From assembly GCF_964355755.1 (NCBI RefSeq), contig NC_092672.1, positions 32,298,501 to 32,362,500 of the forward strand: a DNA stretch of 64,000 nucleotides, read 5' to 3'. Origin of the DNA: Antedon mediterranea (lineage: Eukaryota; Echinodermata; Crinoidea; Comatulida; Antedonidae). The first letter of the stretch is position 1, and every line of letters begins with the position of its first letter. The position numbers were made by a program, and so were the translations under genes. The notes under the pieces are model-generated. The model was not told the origin of the DNA. It did not search any database and saw only the letters and a list, made by a program, of their open reading frames with translations. Positions 10,369 through 22,499 of this stretch are shown here, one piece after another.

Positions 10369-13116
10369 TGTTTTACTAGACTACCCTACTAGTAGCCTAA
10401 ATCGACCCAAGGAAATAACATCGTAGGCCTATATTATACACCAATACAACAAGTAGTAAATACAATTACACAAAATCAAATGTAAATTTCATTTACGCCA
10501 TAAATATAGGTCAAATCTCAAGGTTATTGCGAATTGCTCGGTCTGCATGTGTGGTTGTCTTCGTGTTGATAAATACGTGACCTTGTGAATCTCCCGTTGT
10601 TTTGTTTTGTATAGATGATTGACATTTCCGGTGGTCCTGGTGATCAATGGAGCGTATCGACTTCTCGCGCTGGTTTTAAAAATTCTTTCTTTTTAATTTC
10701 AATTGTTGTATATTAATTTAAACATAGAGATACTATAGTTCACTATAATATCTCTATGATTAAACATTATCCAATCTCCAAACATCTCTACTATTAGTAT
10801 TACTGCATCGATCTTTTAATAACATCAGTGACATTCACTCACAATTTGTCACGTCATAGTCTATATGGAGGTTATACCTCCATGGTCTATTGATGATGAT
10901 TAAGAATTGTGTTGTACATTGTAATGTATGTAAAGACATAGAGGTAGTATAGTTCACTATAAATATCTCTATGATTTAAATATTATCCAATCTCCAAACA
11001 TCTACTATTATTACTGCATCGATATTTTATTAACATCAGTGACATTCACCATGGATTAAAGTTAGGCCTACATGCATTCACTCACAAGTTGTCTATTGAT
11101 AATGAGGAATTGTTTAACATTGCAATATAGTTTGTAAAGACATAGAGTGAACTATAATAATATCTTTATGGTAAAGAATATTAGTAGGGCCTACTTTATG
11201 AATTTTATCTTGAAGCTAAATGTTGCTGTCCGGCTAAAGCCCGTTTCACACTGGATTGGATCAGTGTTTCGCCCACGTACAAAATTGTTTTTTTAATTAG
11301 GCTAATCTTAAATAAACATAAATATTAATTGTACTTAAAAATAATATAAAGTACGATAGTCCTTTATATTAAATGAATTTTCAGATGAAAATGTGCTAGT
11401 CGGGTTCAACAGATACAATATAAAAATATATTTCTCCGGCCCTTTTTTAAGATAAAATTAATTTATTATTAGTAAATATTAAAATGATATTTTTGTACTT
11501 TAAAGTACTTCAAGTCCATTTTGAATTTTAATAATAATTAATAAATCAAATAATTACATTTAAAAACCTATTTATCATGACTGATCAAAATGTCCCGTAC
11601 CGTACTTAACATGCCCCGTACGCCACAGGAGTATGTTTTGCTAATTTTTCATTACGGTACATAATCACTATTATTTTATATTTGCATATGGTAACTTGAT
11701 AAATGTAGCATGCATGTACCTCATCAATATATTCAATGCCCTCTTACTTTCAGAGACCTTTGACTGCAATTTCCTCTGGTACCGTACGGTCACAAATATG
11801 TTAATTAGCAAACAATTTCGTTAATGGATGAAAAATTATTTGTATATATTTCGTATATATAAAGAGGTACCAATAATAAGTATAAGTAAAGTTTAAGTGT
11901 TGCAAAAAAAAAACAGACTAGGGATGATGTTGACTGGATAAAAGCATATTTTAGTCTTTATATCCCGTACGTCACACCGTTCAAATAGCTTGGATCTGCC
12001 ATTCTAAGAATAGGCCCTACTGTTATTTGAAATAAAGAATGATTAAACTTGAAGAATACTATTTAAGGGACCACATTATTATCATTGTGATGTGATAGCC
12101 TTTGAAGATGGGCAACAAACAGGTAAGCATTTGTCATTTCATTACAATTATGGGCTCCTTTGAAAGGGGGAAAAAACACATTACAATATAAATTAGGAAC
12201 TCCAAAACTCTACCTAAATTTCGTAAGTATAGATTTATTTTAACAATAACAATTTTTTTATGTTACTTATAGTTAATGTTATTTTTTATTTAAATCAAGA
12301 AAAAGTGAACTTGCTGGGTTCATCATTCTAGGTCTTGCTTACTTACTTTTTGCATCTCTTTGAAACCTCACTCGGTTGAACATCAATTTTTACACATGAT
12401 TTTAAATTGGGAATTGCGGCCTTATAAGCAAACGTGTATCAAAATCTGGCCTATTTTTCTACCAAACATATTGTAATCTGACATTTTCAGAGTGCTCTAT
12501 TTAAAAAAATATTCTTACCTCAACCTCAACCGCATGGTGGGGCTGAATTCCTGGAAACTCAACTTATGTCATATTGTTTTTTTCGTAAGTGAAGAAGATT
12601 TTGAATTCACAATTTAAACTGTACAATAATGTTTTTTTTTAAAAGAGAAATTAAACTAATGGCTTACCATAAAAAATGTATTCTTGTACAAACATCAGTT
12701 CTCCTTTCAACTAAAAACTATACTATCTACTAAATTTTAAAAAATTAAATTCAATCATTATTTTTATATCCACCATACTAAATTAAAAAATACAAAATAG
12801 CTACAGTAAATTATATATGGCGATTAATTTTATTTAATTTTTTTGCCTTTTCCCCTGAAAAAAAATTAGGTAATAAAAAAAAAATTAAAATGTGAAAAGA
12901 AGCTTATTTTAAGAGGAAAATGAATAGAATGTATACAAGGAATCTATACAGTTATGAAACAATGTGTTACATTAGTGTTGTATATTTGCAACTGGTAACA
13001 AAAATGTTTTTTAAACATAATATTTTTGGACAAAATTGGACTGGCAGTTATAGTAAAGCAAACAACGGGCTTTTACATGATTAGGCCTACTGAGATGAAT
13101 TGAATCTATTGTGGCA
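10369..13116. other. Intergenic, no gene found
   Basis: This AT-rich stretch lies between the SRCR gene and the TRIM-like gene and contains the three-unit repeat of 10.7-11.2 kb. Many AGGCCT-type words occur. A lone ATG followed by a donor (12109-12123) is discussed under rejected items. I see no exon set with family resemblance on either strand. Confidence 0.6.
10724..11172. repeat. Three spaced copies of a unit headed by a hairpin
   Basis: Units begin at about 10724, 10937 and 11138. The first two start with a palindrome (CATAGAGATACTATAGTTCA paired with TATAATATCTCTATG) and continue with a shared 70-base tail containing ATTATCCAATCTCCAAACATC and AACATCAGTGACATTCAC. The third keeps only the hairpin head. 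Spacing is roughly 200 bp. There is no coding capacity. Confidence 0.65.
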
Positions 13117-14889
13117 TTAATAGTTAAATATTTTGACACATTTTCTTTCGTATTTTATTCCTATGACTTTTACACCTTGGACATTTGTTTTATAGTTTAA
13201 TACTGCTACTCGTCTTGGTTTGGTTGACATTACTGTGATTCCTCTAGGACAGTTTAACCCATCATCTACATCATCTATTCTTGTTATGAAAACTCCATTT
13301 TTATCAAATAATTGAAGTTTTTGCTCACTTGATACTATTATGTTTTCATCCATATCCATTGTGATGCTATGAGGGCGCCAAACCTTCCCATCTCCATGAC
13401 CACACCTAACAACAGTTTTTACTAAGGTGCCGTTTGGATCAAACATTTGTATTTTATTATTCCCAGTATCAGTAACCAGCAAATTTCCTTCTTTGGTTAA
13501 GGTGACATCTTGTGGTTCTATGAGTCCATATAAAAAAACACCCTTTGGCCCTATTTTACTCATCAATTTACCATCTTCAATATTAAATTTAAAAACACAA
13601 TGAACTTCACTGTCAGCAACATACAACATGTTGGTTTCATCGTTTATTACCAAACCCTCTGGAGACTTCAATATTCCTTTACCAAACTCAGTAGACGCTC
13701 TCAGCGTCCAAACACACTTTCCTACTTTATCACTAAACATAATGTCACCATTACTCATTGAATACATTCTGTTGACGTCATGTTCACATTCTGTTTTACC
13801 TACAAATTTACCCGATTGATCAAACTTCAATAACTCTTGACTACAGCTTGAAACTAAGATACAGCCATCTGAATCTAATTCTACATCGCATATTCTGTCT
13901 TCGTTATCGGCTGCTTTGTGGAATGCAATAGTGTCAATGAAATGCACCAGTCCGGGCGATTCCACGTTGATGTTTACTGGAGAACCTTGGACATTGGCTA
14001 AATCAGCAGTGACCTCCATCTTCCAGTCACCTTTCACATTACATCTACCTTTCATCTTATACTCTCCACATCCCATGTACTCTATCTCATCAATGGATCT
14101 TTTTTCACCTGACGGAGTTATCATGGTAGCAGCTACCTTACATGCATCATTTTCATCCAGAGTTTTTACCTTGATTGCCAATGATTGTCCCTTTGTTACT
14201 GTAATGGATCTATCATCTTCATCAATGATGTAACTGTTGTTGACACTTTGAATTCTACCAAGACCCCTCATGATAACATCATCCAGTTGTGTATTTATTA
14301 CGAACGTTGGTGTAACTGTCAGACATTTGATATTTCTTGATTTAATGTCCTTGTTATTTTCTTTAACTTCATCGATATTCGACTTGAACTCATCTAGATT
14401 GTTTACCTTTCCTGGGAAATCTCTCAGTGCTGTAACTGATGTCTTCAAACTTTGCACTTCCATTTGGTGTGTTTCTAGCTCTTCCACATGACTTTTAATG
14501 GCGTCATTCTTTTGTTTACATTTCTTTTCAAGATCCAACAATAGTTTTTTACCTTCTTCTCTAACTTTCCTAACAGTAGCCTCTGTATGCGTTTCAATAG
14601 CTGTTTTTGTGTATTCTGAATGTAATGTAAATTTTCCCTTATTTTCCATTATTGAATTGTATGTCGCATCTAATTCCAGTTTGATGTCATTCACGGCTGT
14701 GAGAACTTCATCTACTCTTTGGTTACAATTATCTATGGCAAGCTCTATCGGTTCTGTATTATGATTATCATAACAATTCATGAAATGCTCACATTCCTTG
14801 CATGCACATTTGCTACAAGTTGTACAAAACATGTTTAACTTGTGTTCTGGATGGTGTTGGCATCTGCGGTGTATTTCTTGACTTGACAT
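13117..14889 (-). CDS. TRIM-like B-box/coiled-coil/filamin-like/NHL protein
   Basis: A single 590-codon exon. Residues 10-43 fit a B-box zinc finger (C10, H13, C22, C25, C30, C33, then H35/H43). Residues about 55-180 are charged heptad-rich coiled coil. Residues about 205-310 look like an Ig/filamin-type domain (AATMITPSGE, GEYKMKGRCNVKGDWKMEV). Residues about 320-575 are NHL-type propeller repeats, clearest in GNLLVTDTGNNKIQMFDPNG. This is the order of TRIM2/3/45/56-like proteins, but there is no RING finger at the N terminus, so E3 ligase activity is doubtful. ATTTTTACAG immediately before the ATG is a strong splice acceptor. A plausible donor at about 15188 (AAAG then GTTAGT) suggests a 5' UTR exon, although an upstream RING-coding exon cannot be excluded. 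Such genes are numerous in echinoderms and are often intron-poor. The target is unknown. Confidence 0.85.
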   Translation of the reverse strand: MSSQEIHRRCQHHPEHKLNMFCTTCSKCACKECEHFMNCYDNHNTEPIELAIDNCNQRVDEVLTAVNDIKLELDATYNSIMENKGKFTLHSEYTKTAIETHTEATVRKVREEGKKLLLDLEKKCKQKNDAIKSHVEELETHQMEVQSLKTSVTALRDFPGKVNNLDEFKSNIDEVKENNKDIKSRNIKCLTVTPTFVINTQLDDVIMRGLGRIQSVNNSYIIDEDDRSITVTKGQSLAIKVKTLDENDACKVAATMITPSGEKRSIDEIEYMGCGEYKMKGRCNVKGDWKMEVTADLANVQGSPVNINVESPGLVHFIDTIAFHKAADNEDRICDVELDSDGCILVSSCSQELLKFDQSGKFVGKTECEHDVNRMYSMSNGDIMFSDKVGKCVWTLRASTEFGKGILKSPEGLVINDETNMLYVADSEVHCVFKFNIEDGKLMSKIGPKGVFLYGLIEPQDVTLTKEGNLLVTDTGNNKIQMFDPNGTLVKTVVRCGHGDGKVWRPHSITMDMDENIIVSSEQKLQLFDKNGVFITRIDDVDDGLNCPRGITVMSTKPRRVAVLNYKTNVQGVKVIGIKYERKCVKIFNY

Positions 14890-14989
14890 CTGTAAAAATA
14901 CAGAATCTTTTTCAAATAGTATTTCGGCATATTTTTCTATTGTGTTTTAATCAACCAGATTATCAAAACATTCTTAACTTGACTTTATT

Positions 14990-16320
14990 GTTTTAGGAAT
15001 CACATGATACTGCAAACCTTTACATTATGCCTATTATTAATTACTCCTTTTTTGTCACACAATTTTTATGGTACAAATTCGCATTCCAAAATCAGATATC
15101 CAGAACTTACTCAAAAATGCATTCTGACACTATTTTGCTACATATACACTATGTTTGAGTGGAAGAACTTATAACTTTGTAAACTAACCTTTGTTTTGTC
15201 GATAGTAAATAATTCCTCTTCGTATAGTTTATAGTTCTGCAGGAGTATGTGGTTGTTGTATGCGATATGCGCAACTTTACATTCACGCACAACTCAACCT
15301 TTACAACTAGCAACTTTGTTATGATAACTATGTATTGTTGAACGTGGAAAATGTATTTTTGAAAATCAATTCCTTTTGTTCAATTCCAGTTAATTCATTG
15401 TTAATTTTATTTGTCCCAAAAGAAATCGTATTGACATACGATCGATCGATTTATTTTTCAGACAAGGAACTTGATGAAATATCTGTTTGTGTAATGCGTT
15501 GTTAACGACCATTCAATGGGGTGTTTCGAAAACCTAAAACTGCTCAATATTACGTTAAGGCCCGTCTCTGTTTCCGATTTTTTTCAAACATGTAATTCGT
15601 TGGGATCGTCGGCATTTGTACCTGATTTTAAATCCCATATCTCTTTAAATTAAAAGCGCAGGAGAGTGCAGGAGTATTTGGAGGAATCCCGTTCTGATAT
15701 CGGATCGTCGTATGATCCGATCTCAAAAAGACATGCCTGGTGCAACGTTTAAAGATATTTGTCCCCGTGAACAAATATTTTTGTTGAATGCCATTTAATC
15801 ACTTTGACCAAAAATTATTTACCTGAAAAACTGTAATAAAACAAAAAAATAGTAATATTTGACTGGAAATAATGAGTTTTTGCTCCTTTTTTTGTGAAAA
15901 CTTTATTATTTAAAATTGATTATTTATTATTCTTTATTTCCTGTTTTTAGGGGACAAAACATCTTTAATGTAACGTAAATATCTTTGACCAAAAATTGGA
16001 ACCCCGTAATTTAAAGAAAAAAATCAAACTGAATAAAAATTATTATTATATTATTATTTTTTTTTTTATTTTGTTTATCCGAACGTCTGAGTAAGAAACA
16101 TAGTTTGTACTTTGTACTACTTTTTTTCTTTACACCATTATGAAAGGCAAAAATATTACAGTAATTAAATATTACGCTTATTTTACTTCTAAATCAATGG
16201 TTTAATTTTATTTTATGAGAAATACTGCACGTATATAGATCAACCCGTCTGTCGACGACACCTCTTAATTTAGAGTAACTACCCGCCCTCTCTAGTCCGC
16301 CACCGTACAACGTCAACAAC
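14990..16320. other. Intergenic region between divergent genes
   Basis: The TRIM-like gene (minus) and SEC62 (plus) diverge from here, so both promoters should lie inside. The segment just before SEC62 (about 16240-16320) is locally GC-richer. No TATA box is obvious. The 15.8-16.1 kb part is T-rich and shares the phrase GGGACAAAACATCTTTA with about 42340-42356, possibly a small dispersed repeat. Confidence 0.5.
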
Positions 16321-19300
16321 ATGGCTGATCGAGGAGGAGTGAGAAAACGTACCAAGAAACGAGAGGTAAAAACATAAAATGCGATGAATAATATTAAAAT
16401 TGAAGATAATAATGTTTATTTGAATTACTAAGTTAAATAAAAGTTATCACAGAATGTTTTATAATAACTTTGACTAGGAATTGCACAACAATTTATATCA
16501 CCATCTGTGATTTCCCCACAAAAACGAGACGAATCGACGTCGTATTCTCCAAACGGGTTCTACCTAACTATGTCTCACTAACTAGTCAACTCGTACCACT
16601 TACTAGTCAATTCGTACCACATTATCATCAATTAAAATATGGCAATTCAGTGTCTAAAATCGATCTGAGGAGTGGATATTTTTCTTTATTTTAATTTCAT
16701 TAGTATTAGTATGCCTAATATTTATTTCAGGAAACTGACCATGAAAAGCCCACGAAGGAAGAGACGAAAGTTGCTAAATATTTAAGATTTCAACTTCCAA
16801 CAAAGAAGACAACATTCATGCAGGATACGGTAGAGTACTTCACAGGTACAGAATCTATGTCATCATATAGATTGTTTGTATTGGTTTTTCTTTTCTTAAG
16901 GCCTAGCAAGTGTAGGAATGCAAACTTCCCAACGTTAGAGATCCAACACTCAATTTTATGCACTTGTCAATTAATGACCAACGACCCCCAGGAGAGGTGC
17001 ATCATGGATGCTTCATTTACAAATAATTGACGTCACCTAAAAGTAAGTCTATATTTTTTACACATGGGTGCTTCATGGTATTCATGACGAATTTTGGACA
17101 AATGACGCATCTCTCCCTGGAGCAGTCCAAAAATGCCTCTAGGGACCTCAAAGATGCCAGTCAGTTTTAAAATTGGTTATTGTGTTTTATTCATTAACTA
17201 TTCTATTTATTAGGTTCCAAAGCTGTGGATTTTCTTCTTGATTCAAAATGGGCAACTAGTAAAAAGGGTACCGATGCACTATTCACCAACAGACAATCCG
17301 TTGTTGCTTACATGAACAGGTAAACAAATTGTTTTTATTTATTTAAGTTAATTTATCACTGAATTGTCAGTTCAGTTTGTTATCTTAGCTTGAAGCAAAA
17401 AAGGAAACCAACCTGATGTTTCACCTCCAGTCAATTTAGAAGCTTTCAATTTGCAATGACCCGACCTAGAAGAAAAGCTAGGTCAGGTTAATCTATGTGT
17501 CATCAGCCAGTCATTGCCTGGACTAAGAAACCATCAAAACTGTCTTGAGGTGGTGAGCGAAGAAGCGCATCCCAACTATAACAAATGCCCACAATGAATT
17601 GACATGACCTAGATGTTGTCGGTCATCTCAAATCAAAAGCTCCCTAGTAACAACTGACATCTTCACCTTGTGTAATTACAGCAATCATTTAAGTATGGTT
17701 TTGGGAATGTATTAAGTGTCTATTCCTATAAAGAGAACGCATCAGGTTTTACAGAATTATTTTTTTCAAAGATGGAATTCTTTTAAATTTTGTTTTTGAT
17801 AGGTTGTTAAAGAAACGGATGTTCTATAGGACGATAAAAACAGTGAAGAGAAAGCGAGAAAAAGATGCCAAAAGCAAGGATAAGGAAGGGAAAGAGAAAG
17901 ATGGAAAGAAAAAAGAAACAAAATCAAAAGATAAAGAAACAAAATTGAAAGATAAGGAAACAAAATCAAAGGATAAGGAAGCAAAATCAAAAGATAAAGA
18001 AACAAAATCGAAAGCTAAAGAAGCTAAAAAGAAGGAAGAAGTGGATGAAAAGAAAGAAAAAAAGCAAGAGAAGAAGAAAGAAGACAACAAGGAGGAGGAA
18101 GAAAGTAAAGTAAGTATGCAAGCTCGTAGCTAAGATTTTAAACTCTCTCCAAATCATCCCCTCCCCACCACTTTAGATAAATTGAAATATTTTATTTATA
18201 CTGGGCGACCTCTTCAGTCAAAGACTGGTCTCCCAGAGGGCCCAGTTATGATCAGTGGCTGTGATGTACTAATACACCAGGGTTACCCCCTACTCGTCTC
18301 GAAAGATGTACTAGGTTCTATAAGGTGCACACGAGCTAGATGTGTACACTGGACCTACGTTTTATACTTCTTATCCGAGAACCACCACCAGAACCATGGA
18401 GTGAGTGAGCTTTGAACCCCTGCCTATGTTATGGCTACGTAATTACGGTTCCACTGTCTTAACCGCTCGGCCACTCACTCTCTCACATACTCAATAAAAT
18501 AGTTCCTTATATTTATTCAATCATTATTTATAGGAAGAAAGTGAAACAAAGAAAGGAAAGAAAAAAGTGGTTTTGGACTGGACAGATCAACAGATCTTCA
18601 AAGATAATTTAGACGTGAGTAATTTACCTTTTATTCTAACATGCATGTGAAGCCAGATACAATATACATATTTATGTATACTCGATTTGATTTTTGTCAT
18701 GCTATATATATATAACTATAAATTTTTTCATTTCAGGCATATGTTTGGGTGTTTGACCCTATTAAGACCTCCCATTATATACTTGGTTTTACTCTAGGTA
18801 AGTGTAAATTTGTAATTAAAGATTATTTAATGAAATCAGATTTGCAAAGAGCACTCATTGCAAATGCCATAATGAATGAGTTATCTGTAAAAGAGTACAT
18901 AAGGCCTATAGGCTTAGTTTACCCGCTAAATTGGCTTCATGGACCAAGTATAGCCTGAAGGGGGGGCCATAATGTGGTTTACTTCAGCAACTTAAGGGTC
19001 TATAATGAGATTTTTTTCAGCAACTTAAGGGTCTAAATGTGATTATTTTTCAGCAACTTTAGGGCCTATAATGTGATTTGTTTTCAGTAACTTAAGGGCC
19101 TATTATGTAATATTTTTTCAGCAACTTAAGGGCCTATAATGTGATTAATTTTTTTCAGCAACTTAAGAGATCTTTTTATTTGACCAATTGTATTTTCTGT
19201 TATTGTAACTGCTCTACTTTATAAAACAATTTTTTTAAATGAAACTTTATGGAGAGATATGTAATACGTAGAAACCATGTTTTGTTTATTAGTGATCGCT

Positions 19301-20177
19301 GCAATTGGTATCTGTATTTACCCACTGTGGCCACCGGAGATAAAAATTGGAACTTACTACTTGAGTTTGGTTGGCGTTGGATTAGTTGGAAGTATTGTTG
19401 TTCTTGGTATTTGTAAGTATTTTTTTCACTTGTTTTTCCAACTTATATGATCATTTATGCATCATATATTTTAAGCACATATTCTCCGCGGTGCGCAGGA
19501 TTTGTTAAGGGGTGTGGAACTGATTGTGTCGCAGCCACAGATAAACCCTTTTCTTCAAAAGCAATGTGGTAGCCTTTCGTTTCCATGAAGCAGCAAGTAA
19601 CTAAAGTGTACTGTCAAACTATCATTCTGCTCATACTCAAAAACATGTACGCATGTGTAAAAAGCTACTGACAAGCATCACTTAATGTAAGCAACCTCCT
19701 GTAGCCTACATCCCATAATAACATGGACATTTTTTCCATTTTCTTTCACTAATTTCTATATTTGCAGTTCGTTTGATACTTTTTTCAATTCTGTGGGCCG
19801 TTACATTTGGAAAACTTTACTTTTGGCTGTTTCCAAATCTGTTTGAAGATGTCAGTGTACAGGAATCATTCCAACCAATTTACACGAAAGAATGGCGTGC
19901 TAAAAATAAAGAAAATGACCAAAAGGATGATGAAAAAGAAGATGAAAAAGAGAATGAAAAAGACGAGGAAAAAGACGATGAAAAAGATGATGAACAAGAT
20001 GATGAACAAGAAGATGGTGCTGAAACGCAGGAAGATAATAACAAAGAAAAAGAAGACTCCAAAGATGAAGAAGGGGATAAAACTGAATCGGAAGAAAATA
20101 ATGGATCAGAAAAAGAAGGAAGCCAGAATGATTTTGAAGTTATCGAGAAAGAGGAGATTTCTGCTGTTGAAGAATAA
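16321..20177 (+). CDS. SEC62: Translocation protein SEC62 (eight exons)
   Basis: Exons: 16321-16365, 16731-16845, 17214-17319, 17803-18109, 18534-18614, 18737-18797, 19293-19412, 19768-20177. Phases agree and give 414 residues; human SEC62 is 399. The N terminus is a cytosolic basic domain (KVAKYLRFQLPTKKT, FLLDSKWAT). A Lys/Glu-rich KDKETK linker follows in exon 4. Then come VLDWTDQQIF and AYVWVFDPIKTSHYILGF, two transmembrane helices (IAAIGICIYPLWPPE, then LILFSILWAVTFGKLYFWLF) and a long acidic tail. SEC62 works with SEC61 and SEC63 in post-translational import of small precursors at the ER membrane. The tail carries NDFEVI, matching the LC3-interacting motif (FxxI, residues about 401-404) that makes SEC62 an ER-phagy receptor. 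A SINE sits in the intron after exon 4 and a tandem repeat in the intron after exon 6. ORFs on the other strand over the Lys- and Asp/Glu-rich tracts are composition artefacts. Confidence 0.95.
18201..18482 (-). mobile_element. tRNA-derived SINE (family 1), copy 2
   Basis: A reverse-oriented copy of the SINE at 5943 lies in the SEC62 intron between exons 4 and 5. The tRNA-like head is at the right end (CCGCTCGGCCACTCAC). The body, including GGTTACCCCCTACTCGTCTC in this orientation, matches closely. The (CAAA)n tail is absent or eroded. Confidence 0.85.
18967..19165 (+). repeat. Tandem repeat with acceptor-like motif, SEC62 intron
   Basis: About five to six head-to-tail copies of a 40-50-bp unit contain GGGCCTATAATGTGAT, a T-run ending in TTTTTTCAG, then CAACTTAA. 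Every unit therefore presents a pyrimidine tract plus CAG, like a 3' splice site. The array ends about 130 bp before the real acceptor of exon 7. Confidence 0.8.
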
Positions 20178-20213
20178 CATTGAGCTATTATTGTTTTTAT
20201 TTATTGTATCTGT

Positions 20214-20219
20214 AATAAA
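20214..20219 (+). promoter_or_regulatory. Poly(A) signal for SEC62
   Basis: AATAAA lies 36 bases past the SEC62 stop codon, followed by T/A-rich sequence. Confidence 0.6.
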
Positions 20220-21728
20220 CTGCAATGAAAATGTATATAAAAACAATAGACAAAAGGTATAACAGAGATAGTAGTACAGTAATTATTTATTATTCACAAG
20301 ATATCTGTTGTTATCTGATATGTTAATTTCAATCTATACATTTCCAAAAATGCAATTAGAATTTGTTCATGTACCAAGCAGCCAGTCTAATTTAAATTTT
20401 AAATCTTTCAAACACTAAAAAAATCTACTGTATTTTCAAAAATAGATGTCTAAGTAATTAAGTTAACGTTTAAGAGCCTTAAACACTTTGTGGATATGTG
20501 CGCTTTATAAATCGTATTATCTTATCTTATCTTATGCTATATTTTTCAATCTATTAAAATAATTATGATAATAATAATTGTTTGTTCCATGTGTTTAAAA
20601 ATCGTGAACATTGTTTGAAATATCAGGTTTGTATCTGTGTATCAGGTTCAATCTTCCCTGGTAGAACTTTTGCGATCCCCACATCCAAAACATTTTAAAA
20701 TTAAGGCTGTATATTTCCTGATACGCCTGTGTGCTCATTTATAGCGCTCGAGTTTTAGTTAATGCGTCTTTCTCATAATTTCTTTTACCATATTGGCTAT
20801 AACTTCTATTGCATCTATTAAGTCTTTGCTACCTAAAAATAAAGAGTACATTTATGTTTTACTGCATTTTGCGTCGATATGTTGCATATACGTCACTGCG
20901 TTGCGTCTAGTGGGAACCAAGCTTTATTCTGATCAACGTTTCGAACGTTTTTTCTACATAAATAAAGCCAACACTGATGGGATTTCATGTTAATAAAGTT
21001 ATAAACAACAAAATCTTTCAATTGAAAGAAAACTTTAAATTAGTAATTGTAAATTAGTAATTGTAAAAATAAGTTTCTTACAAGTGTATATGATTACAAT
21101 AGCTACGAAAGTCAAATTACAATTTATTTTTATAATATTTGTTAATATTACTTACAATTACACATTTCATTCATTTTGTTTAGTATTTATAAATATGAAA
21201 GTATTTAGTAAACATATTCTCTAGTTTTACCCAAACTAACTTGTCAAAATACCGTTTACTGTATTCGTATATTTAAGCAACTAATTATAAATAATTATAA
21301 ATGTATATAATACCACCGTCTATAAGATCACGGCGCTTACTCTAGAGTTTCCAATTGTGCTATAGTGAGTGGTAAATAAATGCTCGAAGATGACAAACTA
21401 TATCATATTTTACGCTTAATTTTGTTATACAACACTATACTATACAGTACTACAGTATAAATATTTTATTTTAGATATTATATAACACATAAATAAATTC
21501 CTGTCATTTGATTGGACGATTGTGGGTCACATGGCGTGCAATAGTACGCACTATTAAACGATCGTTTTATAGTACTTTTTTTCGTGTACAAAAAAAAATT
21601 CTGTTCGCGTCGCCTCGTTGATATTGTTGTGACGTCTTTACTCTTTTGTTGTACGCAATGACTTATTTGCATATTTTACGAGTAATTTGTTGCCTAAGCA
21701 TAACAATAACGTTTCATTATTCACCTCA

Positions 21729-21960
21729 TGCCATTATTTGTACCATTACACTCATAAACATTCATTATTTGTACCATTACACTCATAAACATTCATTATT
21801 TGTACCATTACACTCATAAACATTCATTATTTGTACAATTACACTCATAAACATTCATTATTTGTACCATTACACTCATAAACATTCATTATTTGTACCA
21901 TTACACTCATAAACATTCATTATTTGTACCATTACACTCATAAACATTCATTATTTGTAT
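21729..21960. repeat. 31-bp minisatellite, about seven copies
   Basis: The unit is CATTATTTGTACCATTACAC followed by TCATAAACATT, almost perfectly repeated; one unit reads GTACAATT. The paralogous position in copy 2 (about 28609-28645) has a single unit. The array therefore expanded after the duplication, or contracted in copy 2. Confidence 0.9.
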
Positions 21961-22258
21961 ACTATTTTACGATATCAATTATTCTACTGCAGTAACTACA
22001 TTCTTTAACCTGATTATGCAATTAGCAAACATTTGTTAATAATCATACTGTGTATTGCATTGATTGACTCATACATTTCTAAACAAATTAAATCATACGT
22101 TATTCCAGGCATCATTCCACTTAATGCTCGCAAAAACATTCCACCGTAACAGAATACCGCGCAAATTGACGGAATACCGCACAATACCGTACAAACTGAT
22201 TTGTTTCCTTAATGAAAAACCGTCCAAGTTAATTGCAATTCAGTAACAATGTCCCTAA

Positions 22259-22437
22259 AGCGTGGTTCCCACTAGCGACGCAACGCAAGGACGTAACGCA
22301 ACGCAAATGAATTGACCAATCACAAGCGATGGCTTATTCGCTTGTGATTGCTAACTGTCTATAACTTCGCTTGTCATTGGTTAAAACGCTTGCGTTGCGT
22401 TTACGTCCTTGCGTTACGTTCTAGTGGGAACCAAGCT
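22259..22437. mobile_element. MITE family B, copy 2 (with empty-site paralogue)
   Basis: The ends are AGCGTGGTTCCCACTAG and CTAGTGGGAACCAAGCT, with inner arms around GCAACGCAAGGACGTAACGC. The flanks are TAA on the left and TTA on the right. The paralogous locus at 29505-29520 reads GTCCCTTACAGCGC without the element, fixing the insertion site and the three-base duplication; the left copy has one substitution. Confidence 0.92.
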
Positions 22438-22499
22438 TTACAGCGCCTTCCTTCTACTTGCATAAAATATCCCATATCGTAGAGTACCAAGAATACCAA

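Larger units (their letters stand above)
20567..22492. repeat. Direct duplication, copy 1 (paralogue of 27433-29563)
   Basis: This block matches the block immediately downstream of the glutamate receptor gene in the same orientation, starting at GTTCCATGTGTTTAAAAATC and ending at GTAGAGTACCAAGAATACC. The right breakpoint falls about 20 bp from where the receptor's stop codon sits in copy 2. Compared with copy 2 it has gained a family B MITE (22259-22437) and extra copies of a 31-bp minisatellite, and it lacks about 560 bp present at 28804-29366. A 64-codon minus ORF (21478-21672) is repeated in copy 2 with only a few changes, but I treat it as non-coding. Confidence 0.85.

Noticed and set aside
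12100-12135. Possible first exon encoding MGNKQ before GTAAGC at 12124
   Set aside because: The start and donor look good, but no following exon with acceptor and family resemblance is found on the plus strand before SEC62.
17766-20262. Overlapping ORFs on both strands across the SEC62 Lys/Glu-rich tracts
   Set aside because: They are shadows of low-complexity AAR/GAN codons; only the plus frame joins correctly with the SEC62 exons.
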